A DNA stretch of 64,000 nucleotides from Lates calcarifer (GCF_001640805.2 NC_066850.1:7550556-7614555); one strand, 5' to 3'. Shown: positions 10,176-23,490, counted from the first letter of the stretch. A program made the numbers and translations. The notes: a model not told the origin generated them from the sequence alone.

Positions 10176-11131
10176 AGAACATTTGGTGAGCTCAGGAGGG
10201 TGTATGAGGGGGGAAAAAAAAGAGGGTTAAAGAAGAAACTGAAAGTGTGGGTCTGTGTGGAGCAGTAAAGGGAGACTTAAAGGAAGAAGGATGAAAAGAC
10301 ATGATAAGTAAGAGCTGGGAAAAAAACCTAATCAAGATCCCTGGGACTATGCATGTCTTCTCTCTCGTTTTATTTTCTGCTGCTACGGTGCTGCACTGTT
10401 GATGCCCCCAGTTAAACCTTGATGCACTTTTTGATCTCTGTAAGACTCTTCTCTGTCCTCTCCTTCCTGCTGCAACGGCTCTCCCCCAAAAGAGCCAAAA
10501 AGGAGGCTCGCTCCCTGTCAGCTGCGGCTATATTAGTCAGTTTGTTTTAGGGATGAGAAAGCCCATCGGCAGCTCCTGGGACGTCACGCTTTGGGGCGAA
10601 AGACTTCTCCTTGCTATCACCTCGGCAAAGAATCATTTTCTAGAACATGAGGTGGCTCGGAAAGTTGTTGGCAGCGGAGTGAAAGGCCTCTGAAACGGCA
10701 GCAGGAGCATGTGACTCTAAAAACGTTCCTTCAAAAAGTGTCTGGCAGATGTGATGGAAAATGTCATGCAGACCCCGCAAATGGTTGAGTTGCTTTAAAG
10801 CCAGGTACATATCGGACAGGCTAAGGTTACTCAGAGCTGTCGTTACTTGTCCGCGTGACGTTTGTCGGCACCTACTGCTGCAATGCACCGACTCTCCCAG
10901 GGACACATCTATCCATCAATCCCATCATCATACACTCCTCCCCTCTCCTCGTCCACTCCACTTTTCACTTCTTATTATCCGAGTGATGGATAGAGTGGAG
11001 AGGCAGAGCAGGTCCAATCCCCACAAGTCAATCCTGCTGACGCATCTTCCTTTCCGACTGTCTCGTCCCTCTCTCCTCCCATCCCTACTGGGACTGGAGA
11101 AGCGGATGTAGGCCATGTCCCAATAGTCTTA

Positions 11132-11195
11132 CTCTCCCCTCCTTTCCTTTCCCCTCCCCTCCCATCTTCCCCTCTCCTCTCCTCTCCTCTCCCCC
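11132..11195 (+). repeat. Pyrimidine tract, CCCT/CTCCT-rich
   Basis: About 64 bp that are all C or T except one A at 11164, including CCTCT repeats. The complementary strand is G/A-rich with several GGGG runs, so triplex or G-quadruplex structure is possible. It is a low-complexity intronic tract with no assigned function. Confidence 0.8.
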
Positions 11196-11770
11196 GGGTA
11201 AACCATCGACCTGAGAGGTGATGGATAAAAGGTGACGTGGTGTAAACCTCTTTACCGACCTCTCATCACTAGCTTTTCAGGAGCGCTGCTGCTGTTGCTT
11301 TTAGGTCCACAAAATCCCTACAAATATGATAGATAAAACTAGCATGTATTTGTAATGTCTGAGGATTATTTCAAGACTAACAGAAGTGTAGATATTGTAT
11401 TTGTGAAACTATGTTGGCTGATGACATTTGAATTTTTCTTTCTTCAATTGCTCTCATAATAATGTTATCCTGTTACCAAATTCACAAGTGGCGAGACATT
11501 TTTCTAGAAAAATAAATAACAAAAATGCCAATCCCACAACCTGCCAGATAACACCTGTGAGCATGATAGCGGACTTAAACTGTCACAACATTTTAAAGTT
11601 CATTCAAATATTATACTCCTGCATATGTGCCTCTTTATCCTGCAGTGCTTGTGTGAATGAAAATCCACATTAAATTACCCTTGATTTACATGATTCCCAC
11701 ATCTGATAATACTCCTAATAAGTATATTATTTGCTGTACATACGGGTGAATGTATTATATATGGTGGGAG

Positions 11771-11775
<5 letters not shown>

Positions 11776-11801
<26 letters not shown>
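11776..11801 (+). repeat. Poly(A) run, 26 bases
   Basis: An uninterrupted run of 26 A. It might be the tail of an old retroposed element, but the upstream sequence shows no recognised SINE or LINE and no target-site duplication was found by eye. Confidence 0.9.
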
Positions 11802-11921
11802 GTACTCTTTAATTCCCTGCTGAAAAGGCACAATTCATCTCTTTACCTAATTACAATACCTGTATGTTGGTTAGGAAAGAGATGACATGAGAGCCTCTTT
11901 AGCTGTTGGTATACAGTATGT

Positions 11922-12070
11922 CCCAGTTAAAATAAGTCAGACAGAATGGTTACAAGGTCACACAGGATTAAAAAGTCACTTTTAGGTTAAGGTGATGAGA
12001 AAAGGGTAAATTGGTTCGTGCCCCAGTTAAAATCAGTCAAGTGGAAGGGCAATAAGATGAAAAAGTCTCC
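11922..12070 (+). repeat. Diverged direct duplication, period about 100 bp
   Basis: CCCAGTTAAAATAAGTCAG starts at 11922 and CCCAGTTAAAATCAGTCAA at 12022. Each is followed about 48 and 38 bp later by AAAAAGTC (around 11970 and 12060). The two halves are alignable but diverged, which suggests an old tandem duplication in the intron. Confidence 0.55.
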
Positions 12071-14194
12071 AGATTATTGGTACCTGTCCTCCTAACGCAT
12101 TACATACTCATCAGTCTCAATTTTTTTTTTCCCAGCAGCACCCAGTGGCTAGACGCCAGCTTAAGGTGTTTATCGTGGCATCAAAACACCACTAGTTTAT
12201 GTGAAAGCGTGTAATTTGGGTGACAAACCATCTCCACTGGCGGCAGGACTGAAACACTGCCATAGGTGTTGCTTTTGAGGGAGTTGATCTGACATGAGTA
12301 ATGAGTAAGTCCCGGCTAAGCCCATGCTTGGCCCTGTGGTTAAAACCAACTTAATGGATTCGACTGACAACCAACACATTCCCTGACAGTAGCCAAGATC
12401 CCTCTTTGTGCTGTGACTGATCTTGGCCACTGCAGATGTCATGTCAGCCATGGGCAGAGGGTGGCAGTAGATCCCCACCTCTTAAGTATCAGATTAGACC
12501 AGTGAGTCATGCTGCCCGCCTATTTGTCTTCTCTGCCTGCTCCCTCCGACCCTCATGGCAGCTACTTTGCAAAGACTTTTTGCTCTATTTTGCTATCTAT
12601 TTTCCATCTTTCCCTCCATCTCTGCTCCTGTGATATTTGCTGAGAGATTACGCTCTGTCTCTCTGGCGCGCTCCATCTTTCCGTTCCTGTATCTCAGCAC
12701 GCGTGTTGATCCGTTCCTCCTTCCCCTCTCTTGTCTCGCCTCCCCCGGCTGATAATTAGCCAGTAAATGCTGAGCCACTTTCTTCTGCTCCTGCCACATT
12801 CTCTCTCTTGCACTTTATTTACTTGGGCAGGCCACAAAATGACCTTGTTACAGTGTGAATTCACGTAGGCTGGTGTGTGCGCGCATGTGTGCGTGTCTCC
12901 GTGTGCATACATGCTCCCCCTCGCACTTACTCATTACACCTCACCCCCTCTCTGTCTCTCTCCCTCCTGCTCCCTATGTCTCTGCATCTCTCCCACTCAG
13001 CTCAGTGATTAGTATATGATGTATTTTGGCTGCTGTTGTGGGCAGCCTATTTAGCATGTGGGCTGGTCTAATTTCTGTTCTCTGGTGGCAAATGCGATGG
13101 CAGTCTGATTTGTTTTCATGGAATAATGAATCTCCCAAAAAGCCTAATACACCTGGATTTGTGTGTATCTCATACACATTATCAAAAAGGTTCAACTTAG
13201 TCTTAATAACTCAAAAAGGATTTTTTGGTGTTTTGTTTTTCTACCACACAGTCAGGCACAGAACACCCACACAGTCCAAATTGTGCTTGAAACATGGCTC
13301 AGACCTGCATCTCTCACTTTTAGGACTTCAGCTTGAGTGCAGCCTACATATCAACTACAGCTTGAGTGATGAGGAGGCCATTTAATGCATGTGTGGGTGG
13401 CAACATGTGTAGGGCGATCGATTTCTCAGTCTCTTGCGAGCGGCCTACTTAAAGGCGCTGGGTTTGGATGCCTCCTTCATCTCAGTCACATTATACCCCC
13501 AATCTGTCTTCTTACTTGGGATAGCACAGGCACATAGCAAGGCACATATTATATGTAGACTGGGTTGAGTTACAAATATTTATTTCACACTTCATTATTA
13601 TTCATGAATTTATCTTCCTCTGAGATTTGTATAATTTGTGGACTAGGACAGGAGTTTGCGCATCCCTGTATACGACTGCGGAATGATTGGTTAAAACCAG
13701 ACAGTGTTAGTGGCGTTGATAACTGCTGCAATCCCACAGTAGACTAATACTCTTGCTAGCTGTAATTTAACAGCTGTAGCTTTAAACATCCACCCAGATT
13801 CTTCTGACCCATACCTGCTCTAAACTGTGGTTGCTACCTTTGGTACGCAGAGAAATAGCATTTAAATGCCAAACATAAATTACAGTGTGTCTTTGGTTAC
13901 ACTTGTAAAGGTCTCCAGAACAAAGTGCTGCCAGCCAGTTGTTGGGCAGAGGGCTGTGTAATGCCAGTCTACCAGTCTATCTTTAACAGGATGTTTGTGT
14001 TTTAAAGCTTTTCTCTTGGATTCTGTCTCCCTCTTTCTCCCCTCCCTCCCTCCCGGTGCCAGTCCCCCAGATAGCGAAACGTCCTCCCTCCGTCCTCCAA
14101 ACCTCACCGGCCTGCTGGGACAACTTAGCTCGCTTTACTTACTCAGTCACTCAAGGATCACTCTTTCTTACCTCGCTCGCAGTGCCTTCTGCTC

Positions 14195-14221
14195 GTGACA
14201 GTGCACGATCTGCACTGTCAC
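14195..14221 (+). other. Perfect 11-bp inverted repeat (hairpin)
   Basis: GTGACAGTGCA at 14195-14205 is the exact reverse complement of TGCACTGTCAC at 14211-14221, with loop CGATC. The pairing does not extend, so it is too short for a microRNA precursor. It lies about 295 bp before the next exon. Confidence 0.8.
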
Positions 14222-14515
14222 TCTCCTTACGCCTTTGAATAGATCACTTCCTCTCCATTTATCCCTTACCTGCTCCTTCACTTCCCATCTCTCTTTCAGT
14301 CTGTCTGCTCACTCACTCAACAAGAATGCAAAGCCAGTCTTTCTTGCACCAACACCCCCTCACGTCCCTCAAAGATTTGTTGATTTTTGGACCCTTGAAT
14401 TAATTTTTAATTTGCTTATTTTTGTGTTTTATGTTCGCCCGATCACATTCCGAGACGTGCCTCCTTCTGTTTTTATTTTAATCACTCCCTCTTCTTTGTT
14501 CTTGTGTCCCTGTAG

Positions 14516-14620
14516 GTGATGCAGGTGGTCAATGCTGATGCCATGGTGGTCAAGCTGAACTCTGGCGAATACAAGACCATCCACCTGTCCAGCATTCGGC
14601 CCCCCAGGATTGAGGGAGAG
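14516..14620 (+). CDS. snd1: snd1 exon: start of SN3 (about exon 10)
   Basis: This 105-bp exon is 35 codons, phase 0 in and 0 out. It encodes [20 protein letters not shown] and [15 protein letters not shown], about human residues 347-381. It supplies the first three strands of the SN3 barrel, with [24 protein letters not shown] as the typical SN strand-turn-strand unit. In bacterial nuclease the last strand of this unit carries Arg35, and SIRPPR aligns there; that is inference. The acceptor is cctgtag and the donor is GAG|gtacaa. Two large introns flank it. Confidence 0.97.
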
Positions 14621-15812
14621 GTACAAACAAACCTGTTTGTGTGTCTGTCTGCATTTTATGTCTGTGAACGGCTTTGCACAGAGCGAGTGGATACTTGTGT
14701 ATGAATAGTTGGCTGAATGTTGTCATACTGTATGTAGGAGAGCTCTTGTGGTCAGCCAGTTAATTAGAAGCTCTGCAGAGACGACCGGTGTCACTGCAGT
14801 CTTCATCTTCTCGACAGTCTGTTTATTTTAAGTCAAACACAAGCTGTTTACGTCTCCTTATTTTATCTGTCTCTCTCTGTTTAATTTTCATGCCCTTTGC
14901 TCCTTCTTTACTCATTCCCTCTCCCTCTAAATGACCGTGGGAATCATTTTGACCACTTGGTGGCGCCCCGGTAGTTGGGGCACATGCAAACACAGTAAGA
15001 CACTTGCACACACCCAGTGGTTGCAGCACTGCAGAGAGTGAGGCAGATCGATTTTTTTCATTCTCCCTCTCCTCTCTACACTCCCCCTTTTTCTCAGAAA
15101 GACTGTGAAAACACACACATAGATATGCTTACACACGTATGTTAGTGACAGTAACAGTAGGCATTGTATTGAAAAATGTATGCAGTTACACCTAGATACA
15201 GAAATCTACTGTGCATGGTGGTGAAAACTGTTTTCACTGCTGCTTATGCTTCAAAAAGGTTTAATTTCAACACTGTGTATTTATTTTTGGAAGAGAAGGG
15301 ATTGATCAACTTAGAATTCTCAGTTACCATCAGTGTCTGTCCTCTAAAAAGCTATCATTTTGTAAATAAAGGGCTCAAGATGTCTGGAAATGGCACTCCC
15401 AATAATTAGAAAGTTGTCGTGTCACAATAGTAGTGATTTTGCCTTTTTGTCAGAGGGAGAGTTCCACATTTCAAATGAAACCCTTTCCTCCCTTTTGTTT
15501 AACATGTCTGAGGCTGTTTGACAACCATTCCTCTAGTCGACGGATTGTTTACTGTAATATCCATTTCTACACAAGTCATGTCTCACAACATTTCCCTGTT
15601 CAAAGAGGTACGAGACAGTGGGGGTGTTGTGTTTCTGTCTAGGAAACGGTTGTAAAAATCAAGATTGCAGAATGTTTGCAACAGTCCTTTATTTTTTCCC
15701 TCTGTTTTGATTGTTTTTGTTTTATTGACTCCCTCTCACTGCTTCTTTTCCATTTTATGGTTTACTCTTTTCTATCTTTTGCTCTTTATTGTTGTCTAGT
15801 TTAGTTTTTATT

Positions 15813-15857
15813 CCCTCCCTCCCTCCCTCCCTCCTGTCTCCCTCCTGCCCCCCCCCC
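15813..15857 (+). repeat. (CCCT)n with C10 run; candidate G-quadruplex on minus strand
   Basis: Five CCCT units at 15813-15834 are followed by CTGTCTCCCTCCTG and a run of ten C (15848-15857). The minus strand therefore has a series of GGGA units plus G10, enough for a canonical quadruplex. Confidence 0.65.
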
Positions 15858-18687
15858 ATCCTCGTCTCCGTCCCCGTCTCTCCCTGGGTGTCGTTAGTGC
15901 CTTGCATCATTAAGATACTGCTTTGAATCTCTCTCTGGCTCCCTCCTTCCTTCTGTTCTCTCCCTTCTCCTCCACAGTCACTTTTTCCTGCTGATCTTTC
16001 CTTCTGGGTGGGCACACTGTGGTCAGATTGACCTGCGCTGTTGCCCTTCATTTGTGTTTCTTCTCCTTAGCTCTAACAAAACTTTAAGGCAAGAACATCC
16101 CCTCCATTTCATCTTTCTGCCCTTTCTCTCGTCACTTGCATTGCACAGGTTTTGCTCGCTTATGGCCTGGTCCTTTCTTGTCTTGGAATATCTCTCTACT
16201 ACTTCACTTGCTGACTACTTCACTTTAGCCTTTCTCTTCCTTTTCCTTTGCATTCCCTTTACTTTTAATTTCCCACTCTTGTCTTTCTCTCTCTCCTCCT
16301 TATGCTTGCCACTCTGTCTTTCTTTCAGCACCCGTCTCTGCTCTGTCTGTCGCTCCGTCTTTGCTTGCACCAGATGCTTCAACAGTATGTGTTTTGTGCT
16401 TCATTAAACTGTCGTATGTTGCAGGGAGGCTGAGAGAGTGAGCCCAGATGTGAATGTTTGTGTGTATTGTATTGGTCTGATTTCTCATGTAAATACAGTG
16501 CCTGTCTGGGTACCTGCTCACTGGGCCAGCAAAGTGAACTTTATACTAGCCTGCATGAAATACTACCAGCCCTGCAAAGATAATGTAATATCCATCTTGA
16601 ACCAGGCAGACAGAGTTTGTTACCAGCTGCAGATGTGGCTAAGGTAAAACATATATATACCTTAGACTGGAGTGAAAGATCACCAACAAAAGGTATGCAT
16701 GTTTTAACAGTCAGTTTATATATGTCCTTGCTTCCCACAGGCAGATCTGGCTTTTTGTGCCTGCTGGAGGACAGTCTTTTTTCGGAGGTGGTGTTACATG
16801 AAAAAACTGTCGCTACATTTTTGTGTTTTTAATAAGGCTTGTTCATGGTGCTGCTGCTGGTGTTGTTTGTTAGCTAGTTATTTCTGTCTGCGAGCTAAAG
16901 AGCCTGCCTGCCTGTCTGTAATGCTGTTGGCTCGGCTTTGAGTGTTGTCGCTATGGTAGCAATGCAGAGTTGTGATGGGTTTACTAAGGCTATGATGAGC
17001 CCTTGGTCTGTAAGGTAGAATAAAGGCAACTGATAAGAGAAGCACTGAAATGTCTCTTGTATCTTAACTAAGTATATTTTTTTTAGATCCATGCATGTGC
17101 GTTTAATGTCCAGTCTCATTGGCCAGCAGGCCTGTGTGTCTGATCACTAAATTGGGCAAGTGAGTGGTTACCTTAGGCAAGCAGGGGAACTTAATTTCAT
17201 GCCTTGTCTACACTACTTTACAGATGCAGATATAGTAGTTCACATTGCATTAGTGGATGTTATTCCAGACATTGTAATCTGTTAATTTTTCCCCTCATTA
17301 GTGTTGCTCGAACTATGTTGAAAGCCAATCACATTTATTATGTAGAGCCTCCAAATATTGGTGCTCACTTGCCAGAGCAGACAGACTTGGCAGCCATGGT
17401 TAAAAGCTCTGGGTTTTTTTTTTTTCCCCCCTTCAAATTGCCCAAATGATAAGCGTGTTCGTGCACATGTAAGAGGCACACACACAGTAATGGCATGCGC
17501 AGTCTGAAAAAGCCTTTTCTTTTTGGCGATTCTTACCTTAAGGTCAAGTGAGTGAGAGGTCACAGCAGGTATGTCTCAGCCAGCAGCTCTACACACACTG
17601 ACATCATGTTGGCTAACACTGTCACGAGTGAGCTGGCTTTCTTGCTTACAGTGCAGCAGACAGACACAAAGACATCGTCACGGTTTGCGGCACAGCTTAC
17701 TTCCCCACGCACACACATTTGCACATGCACAAACACATGCACACACACGGAGAGACACGCTTGGTTAAGCTGCATTAGCCTATGTCAGGAAACATCTTGG
17801 AAATTGGCGTCAGTGTGTGCACAAACATGGATTACACAGGCATGTGCTGTACTTGTCCGTATAGAGGCGCTCCAGATGTGTGCATGTTAGCACTGTAGCT
17901 TTATCTGTGAGCCCCGAAGGAAAATCTCCAGAGAAAACAAAGTCAGAAATTTGGTGTTGTGTGCTTATGTGTGTATGTGTATGTGTGTGTGTAGCATTCT
18001 CTAGAGGTCTGTAGGGATTTTTTTGTGCCAGTTGTCATTATTATCTCTGTCTGTCTGGATGTGTCCGTGCACTGTTTGACTGTGCATTCTGCAAACAAGG
18101 CCGTACACTTTGTGTGTGTGGGTGTGTCTGGGTGTGTGTACTGTTCGGGGGTACTGAAGCCAGATGCGATGTACCAGTGCACTGATGAACTGTGACAGTT
18201 ACTGCCAAGCCCCTTTCCTCCTCTCCTCCTCCCAACTCCTCTGGTTCCTTTTAGTCTTCTAACACCCCCCTCCACCCCCCCACACTCACGACAACACTAA
18301 TAGTGCTCAGACTGACGGATTATTCGACCAATGGTGTCTGGCTGCAGCAAAACCCAAATTTCCTCACTTGCACTCCTCTCTCTCCTTTTTCTCTCATTTT
18401 GATCCCCCCCCCCAGTGTTACTGCTGTGGCATATCTTCAGATGTTATTTTGAGCTTGGGAGTTGGAGTCAGCTTTTTCTCCCCCCCTTCTTGTTTTTGCT
18501 CTCTCTCTCTCTTCCTCCGTTTTTCTCTCTCGTGTGCAGTAGGACAAGCCCAGCGTAAAACACGAGTGGGGAGAGATGTCTATGCTACTCGGTGACTCAC
18601 TGTTACACCCACTCACTCACTCACACTCATTGTGTTTGTGTGCATCTGCTTTGACGATGCACATGCGTTTAGTCTCGAGTGTTTGTG

Positions 18688-18729
18688 TCTCTCTCTCTCT
18701 CCTCTCTCTCCTCTCTCCTCTCTCTCTCC
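18688..18729 (+). repeat. (CT)n pyrimidine microsatellite
   Basis: An uninterrupted C/T stretch of 42 bp made of TC units with CCT interruptions. It is low complexity and likely length-variable. Confidence 0.85.
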
Positions 18730-20905
18730 ATGCATTGTAATGTATCTGTGTGCTTATGTGGTTTAAGTAGGGTTCAGGAGAGTTCTAATGGAGCACATAG
18801 AGAGGCCAATTCGCTGTCTTTATATAAGGCAACACAATGACTATGGCTCATCCCCGCGCTACTCTATACAGCCCTACCTACTCGTCTAACCTCTCCACAG
18901 TCCACCTCTGTGTGTGTGTGTTGACTTTATAGATGATTTAGTCTCACAGTACATCTTTCATCTTTCTGCTGCTGCCTCCCATAAACCATCTATCTCTCCA
19001 CCCTCCCCCTTTTCTTTTCTTCTGTCTCCTTCTTATTTTTACTTTCACATTATTGGGTTTATTTTTACACTGGAACATTGCACATTGATTAGCATTTTCT
19101 GTAAATACAGCCGTTTCAGCACAGGTCTGAAAAGTCTGGCAAAGTATGTGGGCAGAATTTGACAAGCTCCACAGCTTCATACCTATGCAGTACATCAGAA
19201 TCAGTGGACAAGCCTGGATGGTATGTCACAAAACAAATGACAGTGTAATCTTTTTGTGGTTGCACTGCCTCTGTCTTATCACATATTGTTATTTTGAATG
19301 ATAGCTATACAGTAGTAAGGTTTTGTTCCTAGTGTCTTCACATGATGATGAATTCTGTTTCACGTCTACAAGTGCTGTCAAGACATCAGGGTCTTAAGAA
19401 AAGGTGGTAGAATATGGAAATACAAAATGTGTTGTAATGTTGTTATAGCTAGCCAGCTAATTATCAACTGTAGTGTAATGTAGGGTGCTCAAGTACAATG
19501 AAAGAAGCTAAAGAAGCTGACATCATCCACATTTGGCCAGACAGAAAACATACTGACAGCATACTGAGCAAAAAACACCATGTGGGACCAAAAGACAGAC
19601 GGGGTAGAGGAAAGCAGCCAAATAAACAAGTCACAAAACAACAATGTGAAAGGCATAATTTGGAACAAAGCTCGGGTGTTGTTTTTTTTAATACAGTAAG
19701 GTGTAAATATCTGCAGAGCAAAATCAGGTCACACATTAGTAGACACAGAATTCATGAAGATTGATAGAGCTTCTGAAAAAAATCTGAGGAGATACAGTTT
19801 TGTAATGACCAAATCTCTAAACAGACAGACCCATCTGCTCTCTGCAGTGTTTTGCTTTCTCTTCTCCTACTCTCCTCTTTGTTTTTACCCACTCCCTCCC
19901 TCCTCACTTATGTCCCCATCCTCCAAATCTTATGTCTGGCCATGTGTGTGCCCTCAGCATGCCCCTAGCCCGGCACGACATTCCCTTGACCTCAGATTTT
20001 TCGGGGGGAGATGACGGGGGAGGAGGGTCACCCACCTCATGACTCATTCGTGCACTATTGGCTGGACAAGGCAGATTGGTAGCCAGTGTCCCTCCTCACT
20101 ACTGGATGAATATTTTTTGGCTCTGTTGCACCATTTGGCTGTCACTGTTGAAAAAGCAAGGACTTGGCTTGCTTGTGTTTGTGCTACTGCAGGAGAGTTA
20201 TTCAGGAGGCTGCATTGGAAGATAATGTGACTGTTGCTTTTGAAAGATGTAGGTTATAGTGTTATCAAGAGAGCAGAGAACACGCCACCTGTAATCACTT
20301 TTGAGGAGAACTTGTTTTGTTACAAGCCGTTTATAAATAGGGGTTTTTGGGTTCAAGATAGATGCAGTATGTTCAATAATATCCAGTATAAGCTGTACCG
20401 ACAGTCCTCAGCAATATTGGAGACTTTTAGCAGGCGGCACTGCAGTTAGTCTAACACTGCATCACCATGTCTGTCTGCAGGGCCAGTCTGACCGTCTGTC
20501 TGGTCCAAAAATTATAAACACAACACTGCACATTTGAGTCTCAGTGTAGCTGCCTCACTCAGGAAGCCAGTGTGGTGCTTTAGCTCACATTTTTGTTTAT
20601 ATGACATCTTTATTAATGGCAGCACAATCAGGACATGGGCAGCAACCTGTCGCAGCATCCCAGTAATTTTACCTGCATCAGTCTGGTGGCAGCTAATCAT
20701 GAATCAAGTGGCTGTTTGTTTTTATGGTGTTACAGGTAATTTCATTCTGAAATCCAGGTTTGTTTCTGTGTTTATTGCAGGATCACTTGAAGTCGGTACA
20801 GTAATGACTGGCAGTATGGGTCATATCTCTGAAATTGTAATGTGATTTTTGTATTGTAGTAGTATAACCAGCAATATCCTTTATGCTCTTTCTTCAGGAA
20901 GTGTG

Positions 20906-20949
<44 letters not shown>

Positions 20950-20958
20950 TTCTCTTTT
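20906..20958 (+). repeat. (CT)n pyrimidine tract, 53 bp
   Basis: A pure pyrimidine run beginning CTTTC, with about 12 TC units and then TTTC/TC mixtures. Such mirror-like homopurine-homopyrimidine tracts can form triplex DNA and, as RNA, can bind PTBP1. Both are inference here. Confidence 0.85.
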
Positions 20959-23489
20959 GCACTGTCTTCCTCTCATTTGATGTGTATACATGCACAATTG
21001 AGTAATGTTGTAGTTGTACAGTAGTAAATGCTGACTGTTTGTCTACGATCCCCAGTGGACTTGTTAATCAAAAAATAATGTTCACTTTGTCCGGGACACG
21101 TTCGCACAGCAGCGTATTTCTCTCAAACGATAGGCTACACACAAAACAACCCACTCCACTCAATCTCTTAAATACAAAACTCAGGCCTAATACTGTACAC
21201 ACACAGCCACCCCCCCAACACCACAGCCAAACATCAGAGAGCATGACATGCTCCTGAGTCATGATTTCACCCTTGAAGTTCCAGAAGCTACTGATGCTTC
21301 CAGCAGTAGCATCCACACATTTTGCAGCCCCAGCCCCTGCAGCCCTGCGACACTGTACAATCCAGCCAGCGTCATGCCTCTGCAATAGTCAAAGATGATT
21401 CCTGAGCTTTAGTGGGTAATTTGGAACGAAGGGAATTTACCCCAAATAGAACAGAACTCCCCCTGAGGACAGTGAGAGCAAACTGTTGTTATTGGGTCAC
21501 GGTTGAGACATAGCAGTGACTCTCTCCTCTGTCTGTAACCTTCCTGCAACTGCAACAGTTTATAGATGATGTACACAGAGTTTGCCTTGTCTGGAGTAAT
21601 TTAACGATGCTGATGTTGGCGGTTTATCCGCGTCTGGAGGCTGAAGTTGAAGGCGTCACAGTCTACTTTTTCCACACAGTTTGAATTGCACTTAACTGTC
21701 AGGGGATGCTTAATCTCTCCTCCAGTAGCGCTGCAACTGATGTGGACCCCTTGGCAGTTGCAACATAAAGTGGACAAAGCTATGAAATATTGTGCAGTTG
21801 TTGCAATCAGTTGGCATTATTGATCCGTGGTCATGCTAAAGCTCTCGGTGGCTGCCCTTTAAAAACCACTACTGTTCTTTTGTTTTTAACCAGACCCCCC
21901 CCTCACATTTTAGCTTGTAACTATCATGGGGACAAGATTGCTATCAGTTTGTCAGTGGGTCATATCGGAGTAGGACATCGGAGAATGTGATCATCAGCGC
22001 GTTCTTCCAGAATGCCGATGTTTTTAGTTGTAACATTTCCTCTCATTGTCTCATTTTCTTGTTTTCTGACTCCTTCACCTTGCCGTCATCCACTCAGTCT
22101 CGCTTCATTCCCCATAGACCTTCTAAAGGAGGAGGAGTAGTACCTTTTGTCCTCCTTGTCTGCTTCTCCACTCCTTGTGCCTAATTGGCATAGAGTGCTG
22201 ACATTTGCACTCTTCGCCCTCAGTGACATAGCTCCCCTTCCACCGTAAAACAGCTTATTAGTTAGAAATTATTTTTTTCTTTCTTTCTCCCTCTGCTTAG
22301 GTTCATTCTTTACTTCTCCCAGTTGAAGTTATCCTGTTATTTTGACCTGTGTCTGTCAGAGTTCTAATGGCCCGGAAAATGGAGGTCTGCCTTGAATAGG
22401 CTGTGTGTAAAAGCCTCCCAGGATGCAAACACACCATCATCCAGTGCCTGGGAATTATCTTAATGTATGACATTAAGAAAATACGCTCCAAAAGAGGGAT
22501 TTCACTCAAGCAATTTCAGCTTGGTAAAAGTTATCCTCATCCCCAGCAGTGGACGGCTCAGCCCGCAGCTCAGGCACAAAATGGAGGATTCCTGGCTGGC
22601 AGTGCTCCTAAAAGGGCCCCATCATCCCACCGCAACTGACTTGATAGGGATGAAAGACCCTGACAATAAGCCCCGGCTGACACAAAATGGAGGACATCGG
22701 CTCTTGGCTGAGCAGTGCGGGATTTCCACTGGCCATGTGTGAGATTAACTCACCTCCGAGGTTCCATGCTGTGCTGACTCCGCTAGTGAAAGTGGAGAGG
22801 GATGAGAGCGAGGGAGTGAGAAAAGAAAGATAGAAAGCTATTAAACTGAAAGGTTATTACATTCCTGCCAAGGTTAAGGGAACTCTGTTGGCTGGTAGAT
22901 TTGGCAGTTTTCAGTGCTCCCTCACCAGGGCCAATCCAGCCGGCCCTCTGTGGAGTCATGTTGACTTATTCAAACTATAAGCAGTATTTTTGGAGGGAAA
23001 ATTTACTGTCACTGAAACACTGCTTGGAGTGGGATTTCTGTTTGATACCACTGGATTTTGTCCTGCAAGATTTGTCTTAAAGACTTTAATAGAGCCATAA
23101 GCACATGCTTGATCATATAACACATGTTCACACCCTTTGCTCCCCATGTGTCTTCTCTCCAACATCCATCTGCCCAGCTGTGCACCACACCTGGCATCTC
23201 GGAGCAACTGGAGAGGCATTAAAAATGAATGAAAACCATTGAAGAGAGGAGGAAATGAGGAATTAATCCAACCCCGTTTGTTCATTTGGAAGAGTGTTAC
23301 TTCTGTTTGTATGACAGATAATGATGGCGTTCATAGAAGAGTGTGGGAGGGGCAGGGGTGGCGAGCACACTGGTATTGTCATTCATAGCCTTATTCCTCC
23401 TGTTAGCGCCTGTCATTTATTTTCCCACTGCGTCATTGTCATTTGCTGAATTTTTTTTTCTCCCGCCCCTACAAAAACGGCACCTGTCA

Positions 23490-23490
<1 letters not shown>

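Larger units (their letters stand above)
8930..14515 (+). other. snd1: snd1 intron (5,586 bp)
   Basis: A GT-AG intron from gtgaga to cctgtag. It contains a complex region at about 9380-9660 with a CCAAT-like core, a sense-strand G-rich tract at 10152-10175, a pyrimidine tract at 11132-11195, a 26-A run at 11776-11801, a diverged 100-bp-period duplication at 11922-12070, and an 11-bp perfect hairpin at 14195-14221. No protein-coding or RNA gene was recognised. Confidence 0.85.

Noticed and set aside
16993..17040. Possible C/D box snoRNA (TATGATGA .. CTGA)
   Set aside because: Box spacing is too short, there is no terminal stem, and no C'/D' pair was seen.
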